A stretch of DNA of 55,053 bases. It comes from an uncultured Parabacteroides sp. (GTDB lineage: Bacteria > Bacteroidota > Bacteroidia > Bacteroidales > Tannerellaceae). The notes below the pieces were generated by a model. That model made no database searches, was not told where the DNA came from, and was given only the letters and a program-made list of their open reading frames with translations. Below, in pieces: positions 47,501 through 54,905 of this stretch (positions are counted from its first letter, which is position 1; every line of letters begins with the position of its first letter). Where the stretch lies: positions 1 through 55,053 of the forward strand of contig NZ_CABUOD010000029.1 of the NCBI RefSeq assembly GCF_902493135.1, in the 5' to 3' direction. The translations under genes and the position numbers were made by a program.

Positions 47501-47742
47501 CTAATATACGTCTGCGTAACATCACCTTAGGATATACGTTCAACAAAGCTATGCTGAAAAAGACGCCGTTCCAGCGTCTGAATCTGTCTGCTACCTGCAA
47601 CAATGTATGGATGATCCATTACAACCTGCCGGGCATCGACCCCGAATCTGTTTCGGCAACCAACACGAATGCGACCGGTTTCGAAAACGGAGCCGCTCCG
47701 ACAAGCCGTTCGTTCACGTTCAATGTGACGGTCGGCTTCTAA
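44569..47742 (+). CDS. SusC-like TonB-dependent outer-membrane transporter (pair 3)
   Basis: The 1057-residue protein starts MLKRIKPVSMVLLASSLCF. Its first 125 residues (signal peptide and carboxypeptidase-D-like domain, GPVAGASVVIKGTTNGTMTD) match pairs 1 and 2 closely. The plug is of another subgroup: DEVVVTALGMKRDKKALGYA, LANSLSGKVSGLQI, LIVVDGTPMDN, LKGASAAALYGSRAGNGVIL. The barrel ends FNVTVGF. Codons look GC-richer after about 44930 than in the N-terminal part and than in pair 2. No consensus promoter was seen in the leader. Confidence 0.95.
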   Translation: MLKRIKPVSMVLLASSLCFSGNIYAASSAGNPNTDISQQNAKVTGVVEDALGPVAGASVVIKGTTNGTMTDMDGNFTLDGVKKGDIIQISFIGYATQEIPYTGQASLSVHLEEDTQKLDEVVVTALGMKRDKKALGYAMQELKGDELLSSREPNLANSLSGKVSGLQIVRSSNGVGGSSKIVLRGNSSLTGSNQPLIVVDGTPMDNFTGGVDDVWGNSGADMGNGLSDINPEDIESMTVLKGASAAALYGSRAGNGVILITTKSGRKNEGLGITVNAGITAESIFLKPDMQNSFGQGSVGVYDNQSRLSWGPKAEGQTVTDWLGRQVPLRTYDNIDAFFHTGTSFNEGVSFQQNINGTSVFASINRSDDAGITPESKLNKTNITLRATTFLDKEEKWKVDAKVNYINMNAHNRPIQGVNPSNAFSTIYGLPRSLNVKEFKNSVDEEGNMIWWDASKNPQENPYWVTKYRQNNDTRNRLLGNVSLKYAPTDWFDIELRGGTDYYTTTKNEKVYAGGNTSPRGLYNEGSETFYENNYSFLATARKDNLLDRLGGFVTFGGNLMMQQRNKMNASAGELLVPNLFSLNNGINKPTVTSELIRRKMNSLYGSLQLNWDGYLFLDVTARNDWSSTMSKANRSYFYPSVSLSGVISDMLPKIGGSMPEWFTFAKVRASYAEVGNDLDPYQLYNNYTVGKDENGNTTAAPGQILFDSSVRSELIKSWEAGFDVRFLQNRLGLDFAWYKTNATRQLLNLPLDPFAGYSSRKVNAGNIQNEGLEISLNGAIFQSHDPQGFNWNATAQFSLNRNKIIDLYPGVTLYDIKTLDAIQIVAAQGSYYGDIYGQTFLRVTDKDSPHYGKVIVGDDGLPLISTEKSKVGNQSPDWMLGLTNSFSYKGFNLSFLVDFRIGGDIYSATASSLFVRGNAAGTVVNGERQDFVVPNTVVRKDGGYVENNVPVTHQNYWERIGSTGNYGLPEVFTYDATNIRLRNITLGYTFNKAMLKKTPFQRLNLSATCNNVWMIHYNLPGIDPESVSATNTNATGFENGAAPTSRSFTFNVTVGF

Positions 47743-47817
47743 AAAGCTTACAGAACGTGTCCGGCTTTTGATAATTTGCAATCATTTTGTAAACGATATA
47801 AAGAGAAACAACATAAT

Positions 47818-49737
47818 ATGAATACAAAAAATAAAATATTAGCAGGCCTATTCTCTATGGCGGCATTGTTTTCTTCCTGTAACGATTTTCAGGAGATAAA
47901 TGAAGATCCTAACCAGGTAGACGAAAGCAAGGTGAAGCCTGAATGGTTCCTGAACGCCTCGATCATCGGCGACCAGATGAATCCGGAGATCGCCGAACGT
48001 ATGTTTATCCTGACCTGGAACCGGGCGTCCCGTTTCAACCGGGGAAGCGGTTTCACGATCGGTACGGATAATAATGATTATATCACGCGCTACCTGAGCA
48101 ACGACTACGCCGTGAAATGGTTGAACCAGGCGACTAAAGCCGTTCAGCTGGGCGAAAAGAAAGTGGCCGATGGCGAAGCCGATCTCTATCCGTATTATAA
48201 GAATGTGATCCAGATGGCGCGTATCTGGCGGGCTTACCTGAACTCGGAGGTCTCTGACGGATTCGGGCCGATTCCGGCGTTGGATGCTTTTTCGGGCGTT
48301 CCGGGCGAGTACGACAGTGTAGAAGCGATCTATACCTTTATTCTCAAAGAACTGAAGGAAGCAGAGGCGGCGCTCGACCCGTCGATCGACATGTCGCCGA
48401 TGTCGGCTGAAGACGCTTTCTATGCCGGAAATGTGAATATGTGGAAAAAATATGCCAATTCCCTGCGTATGCGTCTGGCTATGCGTATCGTGAATGCCAA
48501 TCCGCAACTGGCCGAGAGTGAGTTTGAAGATGCAGCCTCGAAAGGGTATATTTCTTCACTCTCCGAACTTGCCGGTGTACAGGAAAAGGACGGATGGAGC
48601 GACCTGACCAGCGTCATGTCCCGTACTTGGAATGCACAAGCGATGTCCGTTACATTCAAGAATCTCGTGGTCGGCTTGGGAAACAACGAATTCCCGCTGC
48701 CTGATTCGTTGAAGACGCATCTGAAGGATCCGCATACATATATGGGCTTGTATCTCTATAAGCATTTCCCGTTGACGACGAACGATCCGTGCGCCGGATT
48801 CTATTTCGACGGTGTTCCGCAATATGTCGATCCGCGTGCACCGAAGCTGTTCAGCGTGGTCGGATGGAACGACGGCGTGGTCTATTCCGACTATATCGGG
48901 GCGGCCAGCGAAGTGAAGCCGGTCTCCCTCTTCGATCCGAACGATAACACGAAGCCGATGCTGACCATCGACCCTAAATATACCTGGGGCACATGGGTGG
49001 CCGGCGAATGGGATGTGAAAGGCGGTTTGGCTACCGAACTGACCGGAAAGAACTACAACTATCCGTCCATATCCAAGCAATACCGTATGAGCACTCAGAA
49101 ACGTGTCTATTTCGGGCCGTGGGAAAGCTATTTTCTGCTTGCCGAAGCCGGCGTGCGTGGTTGGAATGTTCCGGGTTCTCCCAAATCGAACTATGAGGAC
49201 GGAGTGACTGCCAGTTTCGAATATCACGGCTTGTTGAGTGAAGTAGGGGCGTATCTGTCTTCCACCGAGTATAACCGGATCGGGACATCCGTCAATTTCG
49301 ACCATACGACGGAGGCAAAGCCTTATGCCGTAAATTATGTCGATCCTTATACGAAAGAGAACAAGACGATGACGTACACTTATCCCAAAAACTCCATCTA
49401 CCGGGGCGGCGCCTATAACAACGACGCGATGACGAAGATCTTCACGCAGAAATATATTGCCCAGGTTCCCTGGTTGCCCGAAGAAGTTTGGAGCGATCAT
49501 CGCCGTATCGGCTTGCCTTTCTTCGAGAACCAGGCTGTCGAAAAAGATTACAACCCGCTGAACCAGGTTCCGCTGACGGTTGCCACTTCGAAGGAATGCC
49601 GTCTGGAATTTTATCCGAAGCGTTACCGCTACCCGGCCAATATCCAGACGAACAACCTTGATGGTTATAACAAAGCTCTCGAACTGCTCGGCGGACCGGA
49701 TGTGGTCGGTACTGCCTTGTGGTGGAATCTGAAGTAA
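47818..49737 (+). CDS. SusD/RagB-like surface lipoprotein of the second type (pair 3)
   Basis: The 639-residue protein starts MNTKNKILAGLFSMAALFSSC, a lipoprotein signal with Cys21; an upstream in-frame ATG at 47776 would precede this signal and is less likely. FQEINEDPNQVDE and EVSDGFGPIPALDAF, with EVWSDHRRIGLPFFENQ near the end, fit the SusD-like_2 group rather than the classic SusD of pairs 1 and 2. That group pairs with the SusC subgroup seen just upstream. Ligand unknown. It ends before a two-way terminator. Confidence 0.92.
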   Translation: MNTKNKILAGLFSMAALFSSCNDFQEINEDPNQVDESKVKPEWFLNASIIGDQMNPEIAERMFILTWNRASRFNRGSGFTIGTDNNDYITRYLSNDYAVKWLNQATKAVQLGEKKVADGEADLYPYYKNVIQMARIWRAYLNSEVSDGFGPIPALDAFSGVPGEYDSVEAIYTFILKELKEAEAALDPSIDMSPMSAEDAFYAGNVNMWKKYANSLRMRLAMRIVNANPQLAESEFEDAASKGYISSLSELAGVQEKDGWSDLTSVMSRTWNAQAMSVTFKNLVVGLGNNEFPLPDSLKTHLKDPHTYMGLYLYKHFPLTTNDPCAGFYFDGVPQYVDPRAPKLFSVVGWNDGVVYSDYIGAASEVKPVSLFDPNDNTKPMLTIDPKYTWGTWVAGEWDVKGGLATELTGKNYNYPSISKQYRMSTQKRVYFGPWESYFLLAEAGVRGWNVPGSPKSNYEDGVTASFEYHGLLSEVGAYLSSTEYNRIGTSVNFDHTTEAKPYAVNYVDPYTKENKTMTYTYPKNSIYRGGAYNNDAMTKIFTQKYIAQVPWLPEEVWSDHRRIGLPFFENQAVEKDYNPLNQVPLTVATSKECRLEFYPKRYRYPANIQTNNLDGYNKALELLGGPDVVGTALWWNLK

Positions 49738-49770
49738 AACGGCATATACATCCCATATCGGATAAATCAA

Positions 49771-49816
49771 AAAGGTTGGCAGGATAGTTCCGGATCGAAC
49801 ATCTGCCAACCTTTTT
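49771..49816. terminator. two-way terminator between susD pair 3 and fabD
   Basis: AAAGGTTGGCAG pairs perfectly with CTGCCAACCTTT over a 20-base loop, which itself has GTTC/GAAC pairing. T runs follow on both strands, fitting two convergent genes. Confidence 0.9.
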
Positions 49817-49839
49817 ATTATGAATAGGATACTGACTGC

Positions 49840-50721
49840 TTATTGCATGCCTTCAGTAGTCACCTCCTTGTTGATCTTCTTCACCAATCCCTGAAGTACG
49901 GCACCCGGACCGAGTTCGATGAAATGATCGGCGCCGTCGGCGATCATGTTCTGAACGCTCTGTGTCCAACGAACCGGCGCCGTCAACTGGGCGATCAGGT
50001 TAGCCTTGATTGTTTCAGGACAAGTTTCACCTTTTGTACTTACATTCTGGTAAACTGGGCAAACCGGTTTGTGGATCGGAGTCGCTTCGATAGCGGCAGC
50101 CAGTTCGGCACGGGCCGGTTCCATCAGGGGGGAGTGGAAAGCACCGCCCACTTTCAGTTTCAGTGCACGCTTTGCTCCGGCAGCCAGCATCTTTTCGCAA
50201 GCAGCGTCGATACCCGGTACCGAACCGGAGATGACAAGCTGTCCCGGACAGTTGTAGTTTGCACATACGACTACTTCGCCTTCGATGCTCCGGCAGATCT
50301 CTTCTACTTTTTCGTCCGGCAATGCCAGAACGGCAGCCATTGTCGAGGGAGTGGCTTCGCAGGCTTTCTGCATCGCCATAGCACGTTTGGATACCAGGAC
50401 AAGTCCGTCTTCGAAAGACAATGCTCCGGCTGCAACAAGCGCGGAGAATTCTCCCAAAGAGTGTCCGGCCGTCATATCCGGTTTGAACTGGTCACCTAAT
50501 GTTTTTGCAAGAATGACTGAGTGTAAGAAAATGGCAGGCTGTGTTACTTTTGTCTGACGCAGATCTTCGTCTGTTCCGGCGAACATCAGATCCGTGATGC
50601 GGAAACCGAGGATTTCGTTGGCCTTCTCGAACATCTCTTTTGCAAGAGGATTGTTTTCATAAAGGTCTTTTCCCATTCCGACAAACTGTGCACCCTGACC
50701 GGGAAATACATACGCTTTCAT
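49840..50721 (-). CDS. fabD: malonyl-CoA:ACP transacylase
   Basis: FabD loads malonyl groups onto acyl-carrier protein for fatty-acid synthesis. The 293-residue protein has PGQGAQ at residues 7-12, the nucleophile Ser88 in GHSLGE, the Arg region DGLVLVSKRAMAMQ, and the catalytic His in GGAFHSPLM near 200. Length and motifs are normal. It stands alone and diverges from tatA. Confidence 0.95.
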   Translation of the reverse strand: MKAYVFPGQGAQFVGMGKDLYENNPLAKEMFEKANEILGFRITDLMFAGTDEDLRQTKVTQPAIFLHSVILAKTLGDQFKPDMTAGHSLGEFSALVAAGALSFEDGLVLVSKRAMAMQKACEATPSTMAAVLALPDEKVEEICRSIEGEVVVCANYNCPGQLVISGSVPGIDAACEKMLAAGAKRALKLKVGGAFHSPLMEPARAELAAAIEATPIHKPVCPVYQNVSTKGETCPETIKANLIAQLTAPVRWTQSVQNMIADGADHFIELGPGAVLQGLVKKINKEVTTEGMQ

Positions 50722-50762
50722 TTTTTCTAATCTTTTTCTAATTTCAGTTTTTTAAGATGGCG

Positions 50763-50770
50763 CAAAGGTA
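50763..50770 (-). promoter_or_regulatory. -7 element of fabD
   Basis: TACCTTTG on the minus strand, 42 bases before fabD. No clear -33 element. Confidence 0.5.
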
Positions 50771-50810
50771 ATAAATTTAGAATAATTGGGGTACTATTCA
50801 TTACAAATTG

Positions 50811-50818
50811 TATCTTTG
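50811..50818 (+). promoter_or_regulatory. -7 element of tatAC
   Basis: TATCTTTG, 45 bases before tatA. A TTG at 50786-50788 is 22 bases upstream, slightly long for a -33 element. It is divergent from the fabD promoter. Confidence 0.55.
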
Positions 50819-50862
50819 CCCCATCGATAACAGGAATATTAACGACTAATTTATACAATATC

Positions 50863-51057
50863 ATGGATCAATTATTATTTCTTGGAAACTTAGGTACAGG
50901 CGAAATTGTCATTATCGCCATTGTTGTGTTGTTGCTTTTCGGCGGTAAAAAAATACCTGAACTGATGAAAGGTATCGGTAAAGGTGTGAAGAACTTCAAA
51001 GACGGTGTAAAAGGATTAGAAGACGACATTAAGCTGGACGATACGGATAAGAAGTAA
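50863..51057 (+). CDS. tatA: Sec-independent translocase subunit TatA
   Basis: TatA forms the pore-like assembly that moves folded proteins across the inner membrane. The 64-residue protein has one membrane helix (IVIIAIVVLLLFGGKKIPELM, quoted in part) with the conserved FGGKKIPEL hinge, an amphipathic helix (GIGKGVKNFKDGVKGL) and a charged tail. It is directly upstream of tatC with a 3-base gap. Confidence 0.93.
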   Translation: MDQLLFLGNLGTGEIVIIAIVVLLLFGGKKIPELMKGIGKGVKNFKDGVKGLEDDIKLDDTDKK

Positions 51058-51060
51058 AAG

Positions 51061-51939
51061 ATGGCAGAATTAGAACAAGAAGAAATGTCGTTCTGGGATC
51101 ACCTGGAAGCACTTCGTTGGACTCTATTCCGTTCTTTTTTAGCGCTCTTTGTTTTTGCTATAGTCAGTTTTGCCTTTATGCGGGGGGAAAATGGTATATT
51201 CCACCGTGTGATAGAGGCTCCTTGTTCATCTGATTTTATCTTTTACAGATGGCTTTGCGGGTTGAACCAGTGGTTGATGAATATCAGTCCGTGGTTTGAT
51301 GTATTGCCGGACTTCTGTAATGATAATTTTCATGTGCAGATTTTTAATATCAAACTGGCTTCTCAGTTCTTTACTCACATGACCACCTCGTTCTGGCTGG
51401 CTCTTGTGCTTACATTCCCTTATCTGATGTGGGAAATCTGGAAATTTATCAGTCCGGCTTTGTATGAGAATGAGAAGAAAAATGTCAGATGGGTATTTCT
51501 CTTAGGAACGATCATGTTCTTTATCGGATGTGCTGTCGGATATTTTATGGTATTTCCAATGACACTGCGTTTTTTAGCAACGTATGAATTGAGCTCTAAT
51601 ATCATAGAACAGGTATCTCTGGATTCGTATATGGATAATTTCCTGATGCTGATCTTTGTGATGGGAATTGTCTTTGAAATGCCGTTGGTTTCGTGGCTGC
51701 TGTCGCAGATCGGTTTGCTGAAGCGCTCGTTCTTCCATAAGTATAGACGGCATGCAATTGTCGGACTGCTTGTTGCGGCTGCATTCATTACTCCGAGCAG
51801 CGATCCGTTCACATTAAGTATCGTGTTCTTCCCGTTGTACGGACTGTTCGAGCTGAGCGCCCTCTTTGTGAAGAAGGCTCCGCCCGAAGATGATCTTGAC
51901 GATGAGGATGAAGATAGTACGGAAATCGCACCGGCCTAA
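51061..51939 (+). CDS. tatC: Sec-independent translocase subunit TatC
   Basis: TatC recognises the twin-arginine signal. The 292-residue protein has six membrane helices and conserved features: SFWDHLEALRWTLFRS at the N-terminus, FPYLMWEIWKFISPALYENEKK, FEMPLVSWLLSQIGLL, and AAFITPSSDPFTL near the last helices. A 43-residue periplasmic insert (about 40-100, with two Trp and several Cys) and an acidic tail (DDLDDEDEDSTE) are larger than in Escherichia coli. Terminator follows at 51969. Confidence 0.94.
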   Translation: MAELEQEEMSFWDHLEALRWTLFRSFLALFVFAIVSFAFMRGENGIFHRVIEAPCSSDFIFYRWLCGLNQWLMNISPWFDVLPDFCNDNFHVQIFNIKLASQFFTHMTTSFWLALVLTFPYLMWEIWKFISPALYENEKKNVRWVFLLGTIMFFIGCAVGYFMVFPMTLRFLATYELSSNIIEQVSLDSYMDNFLMLIFVMGIVFEMPLVSWLLSQIGLLKRSFFHKYRRHAIVGLLVAAAFITPSSDPFTLSIVFFPLYGLFELSALFVKKAPPEDDLDDEDEDSTEIAPA

Positions 51940-51968
51940 AACTACGGGCATCGTAAAATAGTTATAGA

Positions 51969-52004
51969 AGAGACGTACAGTTTTTATTGTGCGTCTCTTT
52001 TTTT
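51969..52004 (+). terminator. terminator of tatAC
   Basis: AGAGACGTAC pairs with GTGCGTCTCT (one G-T pair) over a 10-base loop and runs into nine T residues. The next promoter element starts only two bases after it. Confidence 0.88.
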
Positions 52005-52005
52005 G

Positions 52006-52013
52006 TATCTTTG
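52006..52013 (+). promoter_or_regulatory. -7 element of the GH92 gene
   Basis: TATCTTTG, 24 bases before the start. The nearest TTG is 16 bases upstream, inside the tat terminator loop, so terminator and promoter overlap. Confidence 0.5.
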
Positions 52014-52037
52014 GCAAGACTAAAACATTATGTAAAC

Positions 52038-54260
52038 ATGAGGCACATATCCTTATTGGCGGTCTCCTTGCTGGCTTTAGCAGCCTGCACGCCGGAAAAA
52101 CAACAGGAGGCGGATGATTATACACAATATGTAAATCCTTTTATCGGAACAGACTTTACCGGTAATACCTATCCGGGGGCGCAAGTCCCTTTCGGAATGG
52201 TTCAGTTGAGCCCGGACAACGGGCTTCCCGGTTGGGACCGTATTTCCGGTTATTTCTATCCCGACACGACTATCGCCGGCTTCAGCCATACCCATTTGTC
52301 TGGGACAGGTGCGGGCGATTTGTACGATATCTCTTTCATGCCGGTGACACGCCCGTATAAGGAAGCGCCTGCTCCCTTGGGCATCTATTCGACTTTCTCG
52401 CATAACGACGAGGCGGCTTCGGCTGGCTATTACCGTGTATTGTTGCAGGACTACAATATTAATGTCGAGTTGACCGCGACCGAACGTTGCGGCATTCAGC
52501 GTTATACGTTCCCCAAAGCGGAGGCATCCGTATTTTTGAACCTCAAAAAGGCGATGAACTGGGATTTCACGTTGGATTCGCGTATAGAGGTGGTCGATTC
52601 GATGACGATCCGGGGATATCGCTTCTCGCAGGGCTGGTCTCCTTTGCAGCATGTTTATTTTGAGACTCGTTTCTCGAAACCTTTCGCGGCTTATCATCTG
52701 GACACGACTTCCATTTCGACGAAAGATCGCGGCTGGATCGGTACGGCCTATATCGCCCGTTTCGATTTCAATACGGAGAAAGATGAGGAGATCCTGGTGA
52801 CGACCGGCATATCCGGTGTCAGTATGGAAGGAGCAGGCAAGAACCTGCGTGCGGAGGTTCCGAAAGACGATTTCGATTATTATCAGGCGCAGGCTGCCAA
52901 GTCATGGAACAAGCAGCTTTCCAAGATAGAGGTGAAGAGTCCGGATACCGATGACCTGGTGAAGTTCTACACTGCTTTGTACCATTCCATGATCGCCCCG
53001 ACTATCTACAGTGATGTGGACGGTTCCTATTACGGTCCGGATCAGCAGATCCATAAGGCGGACGGATGGACGAACTATTCCACTTTCTCGCTGTGGGACA
53101 CCTATCGCGCTTCCCATCCGCTGTTTACCTATACCGAACCGGAACGCGCAAACGATATGATCAAAGGCTTCCTGAAATTCTATGAACAGAAGGGGGCTTT
53201 GCCATTATGGAATTTGTATGGTTGGGAAACCGATATGATGATCGGCTATCATGCCGTTCCCGTAATTGTGGATGCTTATCTGAAAGGCATCGGTAATTTC
53301 GATCCGGAAAAAGCGCTTGAGGCCTGCATCGCGACGGCCAACCGTGACGATTACCGGGGAATCGGCGATTACAAGAAGTTAGGATACGTTCCGGCCGACA
53401 GTGACCCGAAGAAATGGGAGAACTGGTCGCTGTCCAAGACATTGGAGTATGCCTACGATGATTATTGTATTGCCACGATGGCGGAGAAGATGGGCAAGAA
53501 AGAGATTGCCGATGAGTTCTACAAGCGTGCTCAGAACTACCGGAATGTTTACAATCCGGCTACTTCTTTCATGCAGCCGCGTGACGAGAAAGGGAACTTC
53601 GCCGCAAACTTCAGTCCCGACGATTATACCGAAGATATCTGTGAAAGCAATGGCTGGCAATATTTCTGGTCTGTCCCCCAGGATCTGGACGGCTTGATCG
53701 GCCTGGTCGGAAGCAAGGAACGTTTCGCTGAGAAACTGGACAGTATGTTCACCTATGTTCCGAAATCGAATGAAGACCTGCCGATCTTCAGTACCGGTAT
53801 GATCGGGCAATACGCGCATGGCAACGAACCGAGCCATCATGTGATTTATTTGTATAATAAAGTAGGGCAGCCCTGGAAGACGCAGAAGTATGTGGCTGAG
53901 GTCCTGCACGACCTGTACCAGAATGCTCCGGACGGTATTTGTGGGAATGAAGACTGCGGACAGATGTCGGCCTGGTTCGTATTCAGTTCGATGGGCTTCT
54001 ATCCGGTCGATCCGATCAGTGGCAAGTATGAGATCGGAACTCCGATATTCCCGGAAGTGAAGATGCATCTGGCAAACGGCAAGACTTTCACGGTCCTGGC
54101 TCCGGCGGTAAGCCGTGAAAATATCTATATCCAGTCTGTGAAGTTGAACGGCCAACCGTATGACAAGAGCTATATTACCCATGAGCAGATTATGAATGGT
54201 GAGACATTGGAGTTTGAAATGGGCAACCGGCCGGGGCCGGTATGGTATAATAATAGGTAA
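52038..54260 (+). CDS. GH92-family alpha-mannosidase, lipoprotein
   Basis: GH92 enzymes remove alpha-linked mannose from N-glycans and yeast mannan with calcium. The protein of 740 residues begins MRHISLLAVSLLALAAC, a lipoprotein signal with Cys17; the ATG at 52038 is chosen for this over 51987. DYTQYVNPFIGTDFTGNTYPG opens the beta-sandwich domain (in part). The (alpha/alpha)6 part has SLWDTYRASHPLF, GNEPSHHVIYLYN and DGICGNEDCGQMSAWFVFS, where the catalytic Glu and Asp lie. It stands alone, separated from the SusC/SusD cluster by fabD and tatAC. Bond specificity (1,2 or 1,3) is not predictable here. Confidence 0.94.
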   Translation: MRHISLLAVSLLALAACTPEKQQEADDYTQYVNPFIGTDFTGNTYPGAQVPFGMVQLSPDNGLPGWDRISGYFYPDTTIAGFSHTHLSGTGAGDLYDISFMPVTRPYKEAPAPLGIYSTFSHNDEAASAGYYRVLLQDYNINVELTATERCGIQRYTFPKAEASVFLNLKKAMNWDFTLDSRIEVVDSMTIRGYRFSQGWSPLQHVYFETRFSKPFAAYHLDTTSISTKDRGWIGTAYIARFDFNTEKDEEILVTTGISGVSMEGAGKNLRAEVPKDDFDYYQAQAAKSWNKQLSKIEVKSPDTDDLVKFYTALYHSMIAPTIYSDVDGSYYGPDQQIHKADGWTNYSTFSLWDTYRASHPLFTYTEPERANDMIKGFLKFYEQKGALPLWNLYGWETDMMIGYHAVPVIVDAYLKGIGNFDPEKALEACIATANRDDYRGIGDYKKLGYVPADSDPKKWENWSLSKTLEYAYDDYCIATMAEKMGKKEIADEFYKRAQNYRNVYNPATSFMQPRDEKGNFAANFSPDDYTEDICESNGWQYFWSVPQDLDGLIGLVGSKERFAEKLDSMFTYVPKSNEDLPIFSTGMIGQYAHGNEPSHHVIYLYNKVGQPWKTQKYVAEVLHDLYQNAPDGICGNEDCGQMSAWFVFSSMGFYPVDPISGKYEIGTPIFPEVKMHLANGKTFTVLAPAVSRENIYIQSVKLNGQPYDKSYITHEQIMNGETLEFEMGNRPGPVWYNNR

Positions 54261-54346
54261 TTGCCATGACGAAGAATCCATGATATTCATAAATCTCTGT
54301 CACTCTATCACACTTTTACGTGTGTGCCTTGTTAATTAAGGCGTGA

Positions 54347-54383
54347 GATGTGTGATAGATGGCGTTTTCATCTATCACACATC
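54347..54383. repeat. 15-base perfect inverted repeat (TATCACA type)
   Basis: GATGTGTGATAGATG and CATCTATCACACATC pair perfectly over a seven-base loop. Two further CTATCAC units sit at 54384-54400 and one upstream near 54304. The region is non-coding and could end transcription after the GH92 gene. Confidence 0.7.
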
Positions 54384-54470
54384 TATCACTATCTATCACA
54401 AAACCGAATAAGCTATTTGTGACAGATAAGTACCTTATTAGTAGTGAAGTAGTAGGATCTCCGGCTGAAC

Positions 54471-54526
54471 ACCCGGATGTATGGGACCTGAACATCCGGG
54501 TCTATGGAGTGGCTACACCCGGATGT
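54471..54526. repeat. three ACCCGGATGT units, one inverted
   Basis: ACCCGGATGT occurs at 54471-54480 and 54517-54526 and as its reverse complement ACATCCGGGT at 54492-54501. Either direct copy can pair with the inverted one, giving two alternative hairpins downstream of the short HU-like gene. No convincing gene lies in 54261-54574. Confidence 0.6.
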
Positions 54527-54574
54527 AGAAGGCCGCAAGATGTGGATGCATGCAAACACTTTTGCTTTTGTTTA

Positions 54575-54799
54575 TTAGTTTGTTTGCTGTCCTGTTGTAA
54601 CCGGATGAGGAAACTGGACTATTTTTACATCCTTGTCATTGTCGAATGAATCCGCTTTTTTGAAATCCGGTGATTGCAGGTATGGCTGCGGGACGTTTTC
54701 CATCAAAACAACTTCGCATGCATCTATTACCGTCCTTATAATATTCGTTTCCAAAGATGTCTTATCGGCTATAGCCTGAATTAATTCTGCCTTGTTCAT
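54575..54799 (-). CDS. short HU/IHF-like protein lacking the DNA-binding arms
   Basis: The first 35 residues (MNKAELIQAIADKTSLETNI and IRTVIDACEVVLMENV) match the helical dimerisation half of HU. The remaining 39 residues (LQSPDFKKADSFDNDKDVKI) show neither the GFG turn nor the arm motif of HU. The total is 74 residues against about 90 normally. The ATG at 54799 is chosen over an upstream start at 54883. A near-consensus -7 element, TTCCTTTG, lies at 54834-54841. It may be a dedicated short HU variant or a truncated gene. Confidence 0.6.
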   Translation of the reverse strand: MNKAELIQAIADKTSLETNIIRTVIDACEVVLMENVPQPYLQSPDFKKADSFDNDKDVKIVQFPHPVTTGQQTN

Positions 54800-54897
54800 G
54801 TTGTAAATATTGAGTCGTTTATTTTCGTAAATGCAAAGGAAAAGAAGTTGTCGGCGATGTGCAAATGTTTCCGTAGGCAACATGTCTCATTTTGTCA

Positions 54898-54905
54898 TAC
54901 CTTTG
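54898..54905 (+). promoter_or_regulatory. -7 element facing out of the window
   Basis: TACCTTTG on the + strand. Only a 26-codon frame (54933-55013) follows within the window, so the served gene probably lies beyond its end. No other feature is seen in 54842-55053. Confidence 0.45.

Noticed and set aside
49782..49801. Another AGTTC...GAAC dyad
   Set aside because: The gap is six bases rather than five and the outer base does not match; it is part of the terminator loop.
54359..54649. 96-codon frame on the + strand
   Set aside because: It runs through two inverted-repeat families and overlaps the HU-like gene; no domain or promoter.
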